Below, piece after piece: positions 1 through 8,553 of a stretch of DNA of 64,000 nt. A program made the translations under genes and the position numbers. The DNA lies in NCBI RefSeq assembly GCF_003369445.1, contig NZ_QRCU01000043.1:1-64000 (forward strand), written 5' to 3'. The notes beneath the pieces are model-generated. The model was not told the DNA's origin. It saw only the letters and a program-made list of their open reading frames with translations, and made no database searches. The stretch is from Arthrobacter silvisoli. GTDB lineage: Bacteria > Actinomycetota > Actinomycetes > Actinomycetales > Micrococcaceae. Within the stretch, counting starts at the first letter, position 1, and each line of letters opens with the position of its first letter.

Positions 1-20
1 GCCGGAGCTTGCGCTCCGGC
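1..20. repeat. Intergenic hairpin upstream of atpG
   Basis: The window opens with a perfect inverted repeat: 8-base arms GCCGGAGC and GCTCCGGC around a TTGC loop. It lies in the gap before atpG, presumably after atpA, which is outside the window. There is no T-run, so it is more likely an mRNA processing or stability hairpin inside the atp operon than a terminator. Confidence 0.6.
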
Positions 21-55
21 CGGCCCGGGCACCGGGATCTTAGGAAAGGATAAGT

Positions 56-943
56 ATGGGAGCCCAGATCCGGGTCTACCGCCAGAAGATCTCCTCGACG
101 ACGTCGATGCGCAAGATCTTCAAGGCGATGGAGCTGATCGCTACCTCGCGCATCGGTAAGGCCCGCGCCCGCGTTGCAGCTTCGCTGCCGTATGCCAATG
201 CGATTACCCGTGCCGTTTCTGCTGTCGCGAGCCAGAACGAAATCGACCACCCGCTCGTCACCGAGCCGGAGCAGATCCGCCGTGCCGCCGTCCTGGTCAT
301 TACCTCTGACCGTGGCCTGGCCGGTTCCTACTCCGCCAGCGTGCTCAAGCAGGCCGAAGGACTCAACGAACTCCTCCGTGCTGAAGGCAAGGACGTCAAG
401 ACCTACGTGCTTGGCCGCAAGGCCCAGGCGTACTTCGATTTCCGCAGCCGCCCCTACGCCCGTGTTTGGACCGGCGGAACGGACGCACCGGAGTTCGGGA
501 CGGCGCAGGAAATCGGCGCTGCCCTGCTCGAAGAGTTCGCCACCGATTACGCGGAAGGCGGCGTGGACGAAATCCACGTTGTGTACACCCGCTTCAAGTC
601 GATGGTGACGCAGGAACCCACCGTGGTCCGCCTTCTTCCCTTGGAAGTCGAAGAGCAGACGGTCAGCGAGTCGGAGCTGCTGCCGCTGTACGAGTTCGAG
701 CCGGAGGCCGAGCAGGTCCTTGATGCCCTGCTTCCGCGTTACATCGAATCCCGCCTCTTCGCAGCGATGCTGCAGGCCGCAGCGTCCGAGCTCGCTGCCC
801 GCCAGCGCGCGATGAAGTCGGCCGGTGACAACGCGACCGAGCTGATCAAGAAGTACACGCGACTGCGCAACACGGCCCGCCAGGCCGAAATCACGCAGGA
901 ACTGTCCGAGATCGTGGCCGGCGCCGACGCCCTCAGCGCGTAA
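56..943 (+). CDS. atpG: F1Fo ATP synthase gamma subunit
   Basis: This is the 295-residue central rotor shaft of the F1 sector, which couples proton flow through Fo to catalysis in the alpha3beta3 head at the inner face of the membrane. The N-terminal segment ([14 protein letters not shown]) and the C-terminal helix (residues about 250-290, ending in a stretch with [19 protein letters not shown]) are the paired helices of the coiled-coil shaft and are the most conserved parts of the family. The ATG follows an AGGAAAGG ribosome-binding site at about 42-49. The length is normal for Actinobacteria. atpD starts 75 bases downstream in the same direction, as expected for the atp operon. Confidence 0.97.
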   Translation: MGAQIRVYRQKISSTTSMRKIFKAMELIATSRIGKARARVAASLPYANAITRAVSAVASQNEIDHPLVTEPEQIRRAAVLVITSDRGLAGSYSASVLKQAEGLNELLRAEGKDVKTYVLGRKAQAYFDFRSRPYARVWTGGTDAPEFGTAQEIGAALLEEFATDYAEGGVDEIHVVYTRFKSMVTQEPTVVRLLPLEVEEQTVSESELLPLYEFEPEAEQVLDALLPRYIESRLFAAMLQAAASELAARQRAMKSAGDNATELIKKYTRLRNTARQAEITQELSEIVAGADALSA

Positions 944-2473
<1,530 letters not shown>

Positions 2474-2474
2474 C

Positions 2475-2759
2475 ATGGCTGAGCTCGAGGTTGAGATTGT
2501 AGCGGCGGACCACTTCGTGTGGTCCGGCGCGGCCAAGATGGTCAAGGCCCGCACCAGCGATGGTGAAATCGGAATCCTGCCGGGCCACTCGCCGCTGCTC
2601 GCCATCCTGGCCGAGGGTGAGCTGGCAATCGAGCCGGTATCCGGCGACCGCATCGCGGTAGCTGTCGACGGCGGATTCTTCTCCGTTGACAACAACCGGG
2701 TGGTCATCGTTGCTGACAACGCCCAGCTGGGCGAAGCAGCTACCGCGGGGATCCGATAG
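2475..2759 (+). CDS. atpC: F1Fo ATP synthase epsilon subunit, short form
   Basis: This 94-residue epsilon subunit begins MAELEVEIVAADHFVWSGAAKMV and carries the beta-sandwich domain, including the conserved GEIGILPGHSPLLAIL segment at about residues 30-45. It ends at GEAATAGIR with almost none of the C-terminal two-helix domain found in epsilon subunits of about 130-140 residues. That domain is the one that inserts into F1 and inhibits ATP hydrolysis. The ATG lies one base after the atpD stop. The stop codon is clean and DUF2550 follows at once, so I read the short length as natural and not as a truncation. Confidence 0.95.
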   Translation: MAELEVEIVAADHFVWSGAAKMVKARTSDGEIGILPGHSPLLAILAEGELAIEPVSGDRIAVAVDGGFFSVDNNRVVIVADNAQLGEAATAGIR

Positions 2760-2769
2760 CACGAGCTTG

Positions 2770-3201
2770 ATGGGCGATTCTGTTTTTCCGTTCATCATCC
2801 TGGCAAGTGCCTTCGGCCTGCTTGTTTTGACACTGTGCCTCGTGGGGGTGCGCCGCTTCAACCTGCGGCGCGCCCTCGGCACGGTGGACGCCTCCATTTG
2901 CGTGGCTGGAAACAGCTGGCGGATGGGGGTTTGTCGTTATCAGGACTCCGAGCTGGAATGGTTCAGCCTCTTGTCGCTGAGCTTCCGCCCCCGGCATAGC
3001 TTCAAGCGCAGTTCCCTGGAACTGCTCGGCCGCCGGAAGCCCCGCGAGGTGGAGCTGCCCAAGCTGCAGCCCGACGTCGTGGTGGTTGAACTGCGGCACG
3101 AAGGGGAGTCCTTCATGCTGGCCATGCGCTTCGAAGCCTATGCGGGGCTGTCCTCCTGGCTGGAGGCCGGTCCGGTGATCGGAGTGGGAACCTGGCGCTG
3201 A
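2770..3201 (+). CDS. DUF2550 family membrane protein
   Basis: A 143-residue protein with one N-terminal membrane helix (about residues 6-26, FPFIILASAFGLLVLTLCLV) followed by a basic cytoplasmic domain with the RRFNLRRALGTVDASICV segment typical of DUF2550. This family follows the ATP synthase operon in many Actinobacteria (Rv1312 in M. tuberculosis); its biochemical role is not established. The ATG is ten bases after the atpC stop, so it is probably co-transcribed, and a terminator follows the gene. Confidence 0.85.
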   Translation: MGDSVFPFIILASAFGLLVLTLCLVGVRRFNLRRALGTVDASICVAGNSWRMGVCRYQDSELEWFSLLSLSFRPRHSFKRSSLELLGRRKPREVELPKLQPDVVVVELRHEGESFMLAMRFEAYAGLSSWLEAGPVIGVGTWR

Positions 3202-3221
3202 TTCCAGGAACCCTAAAACAG

Positions 3222-3252
3222 AAAAGACCCGGGCAGCTTGCCCGGGTCTTTC
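3222..3252 (+). terminator. Rho-independent terminator after the atp operon
   Basis: Arms AAAGACCCGGGCA and TGCCCGGGTCTTT form a perfect 13-bp stem with a 3-base loop, followed by CCGTTT. The stem begins and ends in A/T, so it can end transcripts both from the atp operon and from the convergent cold-shock gene. Confidence 0.85.
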
Positions 3253-3269
3253 CGTTTGCGTGGCTTGGC

Positions 3270-3473
3270 TCAGAGAGCGGTGACGCCGGTGGCCTGCGGG
3301 CCCTTGGCGCCCTGGCCGATTTCGAACTGAACACGCTGGTTCTCGTCGAGGGTGCGGAAACCGGAGGTCTGGATCTCCGAGTAGTGGACGAAGACGTCGC
3401 CTTCGGCGTCGTCCGGGGTGATGAAGCCGAAGCCCTTTTCAGCGTTGAACCACTTGACAGTGCCCAGTGCCAT
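3270..3473 (-). CDS. Cold-shock domain protein (CspA family)
   Basis: A 67-residue single-domain nucleic-acid chaperone. The RNP1 motif KGFGFI (residues 13-18) and RNP2-like VFVHY (residues 27-31) are present in a compact OB-fold that binds single-stranded RNA and DNA. The ATG follows a strong GAGGAGA ribosome-binding site on the minus strand (about 3481-3488). It has a long AT-rich upstream region, in keeping with cold-shock genes controlled through their leader RNA. It is convergent with the atp operon and shares the terminator between them. Confidence 0.95.
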   Translation of the reverse strand: MALGTVKWFNAEKGFGFITPDDAEGDVFVHYSEIQTSGFRTLDENQRVQFEIGQGAKGPQATGVTAL

Positions 3474-3775
3474 TATTTGTTTCTCCTCATTGTGGAACTT
3501 CTTTTCAAGTCCGGCACACCGCGTGCCGTGCTTTAGTCACTCCGCGAGAAGACCTGAATTCCGCCCTGGCATTGCCTGGCTTGTATTGCAGGAGCTTCAA
3601 GCTCGCAACACGTCTTGCGAGCATGAATCACACCTACACAAAGACTGCTACAACACTTTCATGGCCATTAGTGCAGGTCAACGGTCTGCCAAGGAATTCC
3701 CGGAAAATTTAAGTAAAAAGAAGGTAACGGCATTTCGCCATAAATAAGGTAATAGGCCGGCCTTGCCCAGGCGGC
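3474..3775 (-). promoter_or_regulatory. Leader and promoter region of the cold-shock gene
   Basis: These 302 bases contain no credible gene and are more AT-rich than their surroundings. On the minus strand they hold a candidate -35 TTGACC at about 3675-3680, a perfect hairpin (GCTCGCAA and TTGCGAGC around 6 bases, 3601-3622), and a second small hairpin (GGCAC and GTGCC, 3513-3527) near the ribosome-binding site. A structured leader fits cold-regulated csp mRNAs. I cannot fix the transcription start. GC-rich inverted arms near 3753-3779 may act as the nagA terminator. Confidence 0.5.
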
Positions 3776-5020
3776 CTAAAGCCAGTTGCCTTGGCGCAGG
3801 ACGGCGGCGAGGTCGAGGTCCTTGCCAACCACCACGAGGTCGGCCCTCAGGCCCCGCCGGAGGCCGCCCACCTCATCGGAAAGTCCCAGTACGGCGGCCG
3901 GCACTGCAGTTGCCGAGAAGACGGCGTCCGCCAGGCCGACGCCGGACGCCACCGTGCGGCGCACGACATCGAGCATGGTGGCGGTGCCGCCGGCGATCGA
4001 TCCGTTGGCGTCCAGCGTGGCGACGCCTCCGCTGACGGTCACGGGGGACGGGCCCAGCATGTAGTTGCCGTCGGACAGTCCGGCGGCGGCCATCGAATCG
4101 GTCACCAGCGCGATGTTGGCGGCGCCGACGAGTTGGAAGACAGTGGCCACCGTGGCGGGGGCGAGGTGCGTGCCGTCGGCGATGAGTTCCACCACCGCCT
4201 TGCCGGCCTGGGCGGCGCGCAGGCACGCGGCGACGGGGCCCGGGGAGCGGTGGTGCAGGGGCGGCATCCCGTTGAACAGGTGCGTCACGGTGGGAAGCGA
4301 GCTGACGCCGTCGAACCCTGCCGACGCAAGGCCCTCCCGGGCGGCCGCGAGGGACGCGCTGGCGGTGGCGTCGTCGCAGTCGGTATGGCCCAGCGACGGC
4401 GTGACGCCGTGCGAGGTCATCAGGTCCACCAGCCCCGCGGCGCCGGGCAATTCCGGCGCGTAGGTCATGGTGGCCAGTTTCCCGGCCGCGGCGTCGATGA
4501 GCTCGGCCAGGAGTCCGAGGTCGGGCTTCAGGAGGTAGTCGGGGTTCTGTGCGCCGCAGCGCGCGTGCGAGAGGAATGGTCCTTCGAGGTGGATGCCCGC
4601 AAGCAGTCCCTCCTCCGCCAGGCGCACGTAGAGGCCGATGCCGCGCAGGAGGTCCTCCCGTGAGGCGGTGACCATGCTCGCCAACAGGGTGGTGGTTCCG
4701 GAACGGTGCAGGAAGTCGATTGCCTTGCGGGCCGATTCCTCGTCGCCGCCCGGGAAGTCGCCGCCGTTCCCGCCGTGGCAATGCACGTCGACGAAGCCGG
4801 GCAGCAGGAAGCGGTCCGCGGGAAGGGGCGCATGCGGGAGTCCGGCGAACCCATCGAAGGCGTGCTCGTCGAAATCCCCGCGCGGGCCGGCGAAGGCGAT
4901 CCGGTCGCCGTCCACGGCCACCAGCCCATCCTCGATGACCACGCCGTCGCTGACGATGGTTCCGCTGATGAGGTGGCGGGAGGCGGTGGGCGTGGCCGAC
5001 GGCAGGCTCGGGTCTGTCAT
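3776..5020 (-). CDS. nagA: N-acetylglucosamine-6-phosphate deacetylase
   Basis: A 414-residue amidohydrolase that converts GlcNAc-6-phosphate to glucosamine-6-phosphate and acetate in amino-sugar and cell-wall recycling. Visible family motifs are FVDVHCHGGNGGDF (metal site near the N-terminal third), HLEGPFLSHARCGAQNP, LGHTDC, THLFNGMPPLHHR and ALVTDSMAAAG, which carries the catalytic Asp. I chose ATG 5020 (MTDPSLPS) over an upstream in-frame start because a TAGAAT hexamer lies 7 nt before it, which suggests a leaderless start. The partner deaminase nagB is about 9 kb away on the other strand, so the pair is not an operon here. Confidence 0.95.
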   Translation of the reverse strand: MTDPSLPSATPTASRHLISGTIVSDGVVIEDGLVAVDGDRIAFAGPRGDFDEHAFDGFAGLPHAPLPADRFLLPGFVDVHCHGGNGGDFPGGDEESARKAIDFLHRSGTTTLLASMVTASREDLLRGIGLYVRLAEEGLLAGIHLEGPFLSHARCGAQNPDYLLKPDLGLLAELIDAAAGKLATMTYAPELPGAAGLVDLMTSHGVTPSLGHTDCDDATASASLAAAREGLASAGFDGVSSLPTVTHLFNGMPPLHHRSPGPVAACLRAAQAGKAVVELIADGTHLAPATVATVFQLVGAANIALVTDSMAAAGLSDGNYMLGPSPVTVSGGVATLDANGSIAGGTATMLDVVRRTVASGVGLADAVFSATAVPAAVLGLSDEVGGLRRGLRADLVVVGKDLDLAAVLRQGNWL

Positions 5021-5027
5021 GCCATCG

Positions 5028-5033
5028 ATTCTA
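5028..5033 (-). promoter_or_regulatory. Candidate -10 element of nagA (leaderless start)
   Basis: On the minus strand the hexamer TAGAAT ends 7 nt before the nagA ATG. Transcription would then start at or next to the A of the start codon. No Shine-Dalgarno sequence is seen. Confidence 0.5.
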
Positions 5034-5066
5034 TGGGGCAGAGCCACCACACTGTATGACTAAACG

Positions 5067-5092
5067 TGATTGAAACTGAAATATTTCAATCA
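5067..5092. promoter_or_regulatory. AT-rich palindrome between nucS and nagA, candidate operator
   Basis: The arms TGATTGAAA and TTTCAATCA form a perfect 9-bp inverted repeat around 8 bases. Inside it a second, overlapping perfect 12-bp palindrome TGAAATATTTCA lies at 5077-5088. It begins 47 bases upstream of the nagA start and lies directly after the nucS stop codon. It is AT-rich and lacks a T-run, so a regulator site is more likely than a terminator. The regulator is unknown; it does not resemble the ACTGGTCTAGACCACT-type DasR box. Confidence 0.5.
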
Positions 5093-5099
5093 GCGGTGA

Positions 5100-5795
5100 T
5101 CAGAAGAGCCGGGACTCGCTGTCGTCCACACCACGCATCGCGTCGTAATCGAGCGTCACGCAGTCGATCCCGCGGTCGTTTGCCAGGACCTTGGCCTGCG
5201 GCTTGATCTGCTGGGCCGCGAAGATACCGCGGACCGGCGCAAGCAGCGGGTCGCGGTTGAGCAGTTCGAGGTAGCGCGTGAGCTGCTCTACGCCGTCGAT
5301 GTCGCCGCGGCGCTTGAGCTCGACGGCGACCGTGCCGCCGTCGGCGTCGCGCGCGAGGATGTCCACCGGGCCGATCGCGGTGAAGTACTCCCGCCGGATC
5401 AGGGAGTACCCGGCGCCCAGCGTTTCGATCTGCTCGGCCAGCAGGCGCTGGAGGTCCGCTTCCACGCCGTCCTTGATGAGGCCCGGATCCATGCCGAGCT
5501 CATGGGAAGTGTCATGGAGCTGCTCGTAGATGTTGATGATGAGGCGGTCGTCGGCCTTGGCCGACTGGACTGTCCACTGCTCGACGACCCCTTCCTCCAC
5601 GTCGGTCTCTTCCGGGGTGGTGACGCGCAGGGTCGCCGGCGGGCTCATCCAGTTCAGGGGCTTGTAGGAACCGCCGTCCGAATGGACGAGCACGGAACCA
5701 TCGGCTTTCACCAGCAGGAGCCGGGTGGCCAGGGGCAGGTGGGCCTTGAGTCGGCCGACGTAATCAACGGAGCAGCGGGCTATGACGAGTCGCAC
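5100..5795 (-). CDS. nucS: Mismatch-specific endonuclease NucS (EndoMS)
   Basis: A 231-residue nuclease that cuts both strands at mismatched bases and replaces MutS/MutL repair in most Actinobacteria. The N-terminal dimerisation and DNA-binding domain begins (M)[20 protein letters not shown]. The C-terminal RecB-like nuclease core has GPVDILARD followed by VAVELKRRG, the D-ExK catalytic pattern. The protein ends SESRLF, which fits the short C-terminal motif by which NucS binds the sliding clamp. I chose GTG 5795: it matches the family N-terminus, and TAAAGT lies 7 nt before it, suggesting a leaderless start. It is divergent from the gene at 5861. Confidence 0.93.
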   Translation of the reverse strand: MRLVIARCSVDYVGRLKAHLPLATRLLLVKADGSVLVHSDGGSYKPLNWMSPPATLRVTTPEETDVEEGVVEQWTVQSAKADDRLIINIYEQLHDTSHELGMDPGLIKDGVEADLQRLLAEQIETLGAGYSLIRREYFTAIGPVDILARDADGGTVAVELKRRGDIDGVEQLTRYLELLNRDPLLAPVRGIFAAQQIKPQAKVLANDRGIDCVTLDYDAMRGVDDSESRLF

Positions 5796-5860
5796 CCGCT
5801 CAACTTTACTGCCTGTGACAGCGTGCCGCCCGGCCGGGGGCTCTGCGGCAGAATGGAGCC

Positions 5861-6193
5861 ATGCCCCGCTCCAACCGCCCCCGCCGCACAAGTTCCGCGA
5901 ATTCGAAGTGGATCCGCGGTGCCGACGCGCCCGAATTGGACCTGGAACGGGCGCGGGCCGGGATAGCGCGGCGGGAGAGCGCCCCCGACGGCGACTGGTA
6001 CGTCCGCACCATGACCGCCAGGAACGCCGAGAAGAACTACGTGTGCCCCGGCTGCTCAATGCCGATCCTGCCGGGAACCGCCCACCTCGTGGTCTGGTCG
6101 GCCAGCCATCTGCTGGGCGACGCTGTGGGCCTGGAGGAACGCCGGCACTGGCATAACAAATGCTGGACCGGGCGCACCTACCGCTACCGCTGA
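5861..6193 (+). CDS. Small zinc-ribbon-like conserved protein
   Basis: A 110-residue basic protein. The N-terminus is rich in Arg and Ser ([12 protein letters not shown]). The second half has CPGC at about residues 62-65 and HWHNKC at about 96-101, which together look like a Cys/His zinc site. Homologues next to nucS in Actinobacteria are often labelled ATP/GTP-binding protein, but I see no P-loop in it. CAGAAT lies 6 nt before the ATG, so the start may be leaderless and divergent from nucS. The function is unknown; linkage to a DNA repair gene is only suggestive. Confidence 0.75.
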   Translation: MPRSNRPRRTSSANSKWIRGADAPELDLERARAGIARRESAPDGDWYVRTMTARNAEKNYVCPGCSMPILPGTAHLVVWSASHLLGDAVGLEERRHWHNKCWTGRTYRYR

Positions 6194-6244
6194 GGCTTGG
6201 CGGCCCGGGCAGCTCGGCGGCTCGGCGGGGATACCCTTGGAAGC

Positions 6245-7042
6245 ATGACTTTCGATCCCGCTTCGTTCGTGTTCACCCAGCCGGCAGCTCCCGTTGCCAT
6301 CCGCGCCTCCACGGTACTTCCGGCCCGGCGCGAGAACATCGAAATCACCACCGAGGACGGCAAGGTCCTGGTGGGGGAGCTGGCGCTTCCGGAATCGGGC
6401 GGGATCACCGCGACGCTCATCACCCTGCATCCGCTGCCAACCCATGGCGGTTTCATGGACTCCCACGTCTACCGGAAGGCGTCCTACCGCCTTCCGGCGC
6501 TGGCCGGCGTCGCGGTGCTCCGCTTCAACACCCGCGGCACCCACTCTCCGCGGGGCACCAGCCAGGGCAGTTTCGAAGAGGGCATCGGCGAACGGTACGA
6601 CGTCGAGGCCGCGGTGCGCTTCGCCGTCGAGCGCGGACTGCCGAACCGCTGGCTGGTGGGCTGGTCCTTCGGCACGGAACTTGCGCTAATGTACGGTGCG
6701 GTCGATCCGGTCGCTTCGCAGGTGGAGGGTGCCATCCTGCTTTCTCCGCCGCTGCACCGTGCCACGGACGTCCACTTGAAGGAATGGGCCACCTCCGGAA
6801 AACCACTCACGGTCCTCGTTCCGGAACATGACGACTTTCTGCAGCCGGCCGAAGCGGCGGAACGCTTCAGCCTCGTGCCGCAGGCGCGGCTGTTGGGGGT
6901 CGACGGCGCCAAGCACCTCTGGGTGGGCGAAAAGTACGCCGCGCGGGTCCTGGACGAGATTGTCGACGACGTCACCGAAGCCGGTGCCGGCGCCGATGGA
7001 TTGCCGCGCGAGTGGGCCGGTCCGTTCGCGACGGCGGCCTAG
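6245..7042 (+). CDS. Alpha/beta hydrolase
   Basis: A 265-residue hydrolase of the alpha/beta fold. The nucleophile elbow is GWSFG (Ser at about residue 142), the acid lies in [10 protein letters not shown], and the histidine in DGAKHLW, in the usual order. An early [15 protein letters not shown] segment probably forms the oxyanion region; CocE/dienelactone-type relatives have a similar HP.GG pattern. ATG 6245 is chosen because TACCCT ends 7 nt upstream and the [10 protein letters not shown] start fits; earlier in-frame codons would add a low-complexity Ala/Arg tail. The substrate cannot be told from the sequence. Confidence 0.82.
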   Translation: MTFDPASFVFTQPAAPVAIRASTVLPARRENIEITTEDGKVLVGELALPESGGITATLITLHPLPTHGGFMDSHVYRKASYRLPALAGVAVLRFNTRGTHSPRGTSQGSFEEGIGERYDVEAAVRFAVERGLPNRWLVGWSFGTELALMYGAVDPVASQVEGAILLSPPLHRATDVHLKEWATSGKPLTVLVPEHDDFLQPAEAAERFSLVPQARLLGVDGAKHLWVGEKYAARVLDEIVDDVTEAGAGADGLPREWAGPFATAA

Positions 7043-7086
7043 CAGGCGAATCCGCCCGGCGGGCCTGCGTCAGTGGCGGTCCGGCG

Positions 7087-8361
7087 TCAGTGGCGGTCTT
7101 GGCGGACGATGAAGACTTCCTTGATGAGCAGCATGGTGGCCGCGGCCGTGGGGATCGCGATGAGCGCACCGAGGACCCCCAGCAGGCTGCCGCCCGCGAT
7201 CACCGAGATGACGGCGACCGCGCCCGGCACCGCGACGGCGCGCTGCATGATGCGCGGCGAGATGAAGTACGCCTCGAACTGCAGGTAGGCGAAGTAGCAG
7301 ATCGCGTAGATCACCGCGGTCTGCCAGCCCAGGGTGAGGGACACCAGGATCACCACCACCGCGGCAATCATGCCGCCGACCAGCGGGATGAACGCGAGCA
7401 GGGCCACCACGAAGGCCAGCAGCACGCTGAACGGGACGCCGAGGATTGTCATCACGATGAAGGCGAACAGCGCGTTGAGCAGGGCGACGCAGGCCTGGCC
7501 GATCACGTAGTTGCCCACGGAGCGGGTGATCTCTTCGGACAAGGCCTCGACCCGGGGCCGCCGGGACCGGGGCGCCAGGCGGTACGCCCATTTCTTCATG
7601 GCCGGCAGGGCGCCCAGGAAGTACAGGCTGAGCACCAGGACGATCAACGCGCCGAAGACGCTGTTGGCCACCGTGGAACCGAAACCCACGACGCCGCCGA
7701 AGATTCCGCCCATCGCATCGGGGTTCTTGACGAATTTGTCCAGTTCCTCGCTGATCCGGTCCCGCACACCGAACTGGCTGTCCAGGGTCCGGAAGAATTC
7801 CGAATCCAGGAAGTCGCGGATCCAGGTGGGTGCCTGGCGCACGATTTCCGTCACCTGTTCAACGATGGTGGGAATCAGGGTGGCGAAGAAGCCCGCAACG
7901 CCGGCGGCCAGCACCCCGACGGAGAGCAGGATGCCCGCGGGGCGCGGAACCTTCTGGCTTTCGAGCCAGCGGACCACCGGGTCCAGTCCCAGCGCGATGA
8001 ACAAAGCCGTCACGATCCACAGCAGGAGCTGTGCCGTATGGGTGCCGATGTAGAAGAGCAGCAGGGCGATGCCGACGCCGGCAGTCCCCATGAAACCGAT
8101 ATACAGCGGGTGCTGTGCCGACATCCGGGGGCCGGGGGAGCCGAAGGGTGCCTCGCCGTCGTCAATCGCGGAGTCATCGCCCCCGAGTTCCGGGGGCATC
8201 TCGAACCGCACTCTGGGCTGGGCACCCGGAATGGGCTGCCGGAGCCTGCGGGCAATCACGGCGAACATGCCGGCCTTGGGTACCCGGCCGCCTGCCGCTT
8301 GGGCTGCTCCGTTCGGTTCGCCGGACGGCCCGGGAGGCGTCGGAGACTTCTGCTCATTCAC
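7087..8361 (-). CDS. AI-2E family transporter
   Basis: A 424-residue membrane protein of the AI-2 exporter superfamily (PF01594; E. coli TqsA and YdiK are members). About eight hydrophobic helices begin near residue 90. The conserved IPLVGGMIAAVVVILVSLTLG region lies in the C-terminal third, followed by PRIMQRAVAVPGAVAVISVIAGGSLLGVLGALIAIP. An 80-residue Pro/Gly-rich cytoplasmic head precedes the first helix. It starts with GTG. The family name does not prove autoinducer export; some members act as sodium/proton antiporters. It is convergent with the hydrolase at 6245. Confidence 0.88.
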   Translation of the reverse strand: MNEQKSPTPPGPSGEPNGAAQAAGGRVPKAGMFAVIARRLRQPIPGAQPRVRFEMPPELGGDDSAIDDGEAPFGSPGPRMSAQHPLYIGFMGTAGVGIALLLFYIGTHTAQLLLWIVTALFIALGLDPVVRWLESQKVPRPAGILLSVGVLAAGVAGFFATLIPTIVEQVTEIVRQAPTWIRDFLDSEFFRTLDSQFGVRDRISEELDKFVKNPDAMGGIFGGVVGFGSTVANSVFGALIVLVLSLYFLGALPAMKKWAYRLAPRSRRPRVEALSEEITRSVGNYVIGQACVALLNALFAFIVMTILGVPFSVLLAFVVALLAFIPLVGGMIAAVVVILVSLTLGWQTAVIYAICYFAYLQFEAYFISPRIMQRAVAVPGAVAVISVIAGGSLLGVLGALIAIPTAAATMLLIKEVFIVRQDRH

Positions 8362-8513
8362 TGTGCTTCTTCTGCCTTTGCATTCCGTGCGGCCCCGCAG
8401 GCAAAGCCGATTCCAATGTTGTTCGTCACCCTACCAGCAGCATGAATCTGCGGTTTTGGCCCGCCACGGTGGGGAATCCGGGGCCCGGGCGGCCGTCCCC
8501 CGAACCGACTGTT

Positions 8514-8533
8514 GGGTAACAAAACCGTTACCC
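8514..8533. promoter_or_regulatory. GGGTAAC palindrome, candidate operator
   Basis: A perfect inverted repeat with arms GGGTAAC and GTTACCC around AAAACC lies 20 bases before the first plausible start of the gene at 8554. The GTAAC half-site resembles the GTAAC elements bound by MtrA-type response regulators of cell-wall genes, but there they are direct repeats, so that link is only a guess. Confidence 0.45.
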
Positions 8534-8553
8534 TTAAAGCTCAACGACCGCTG

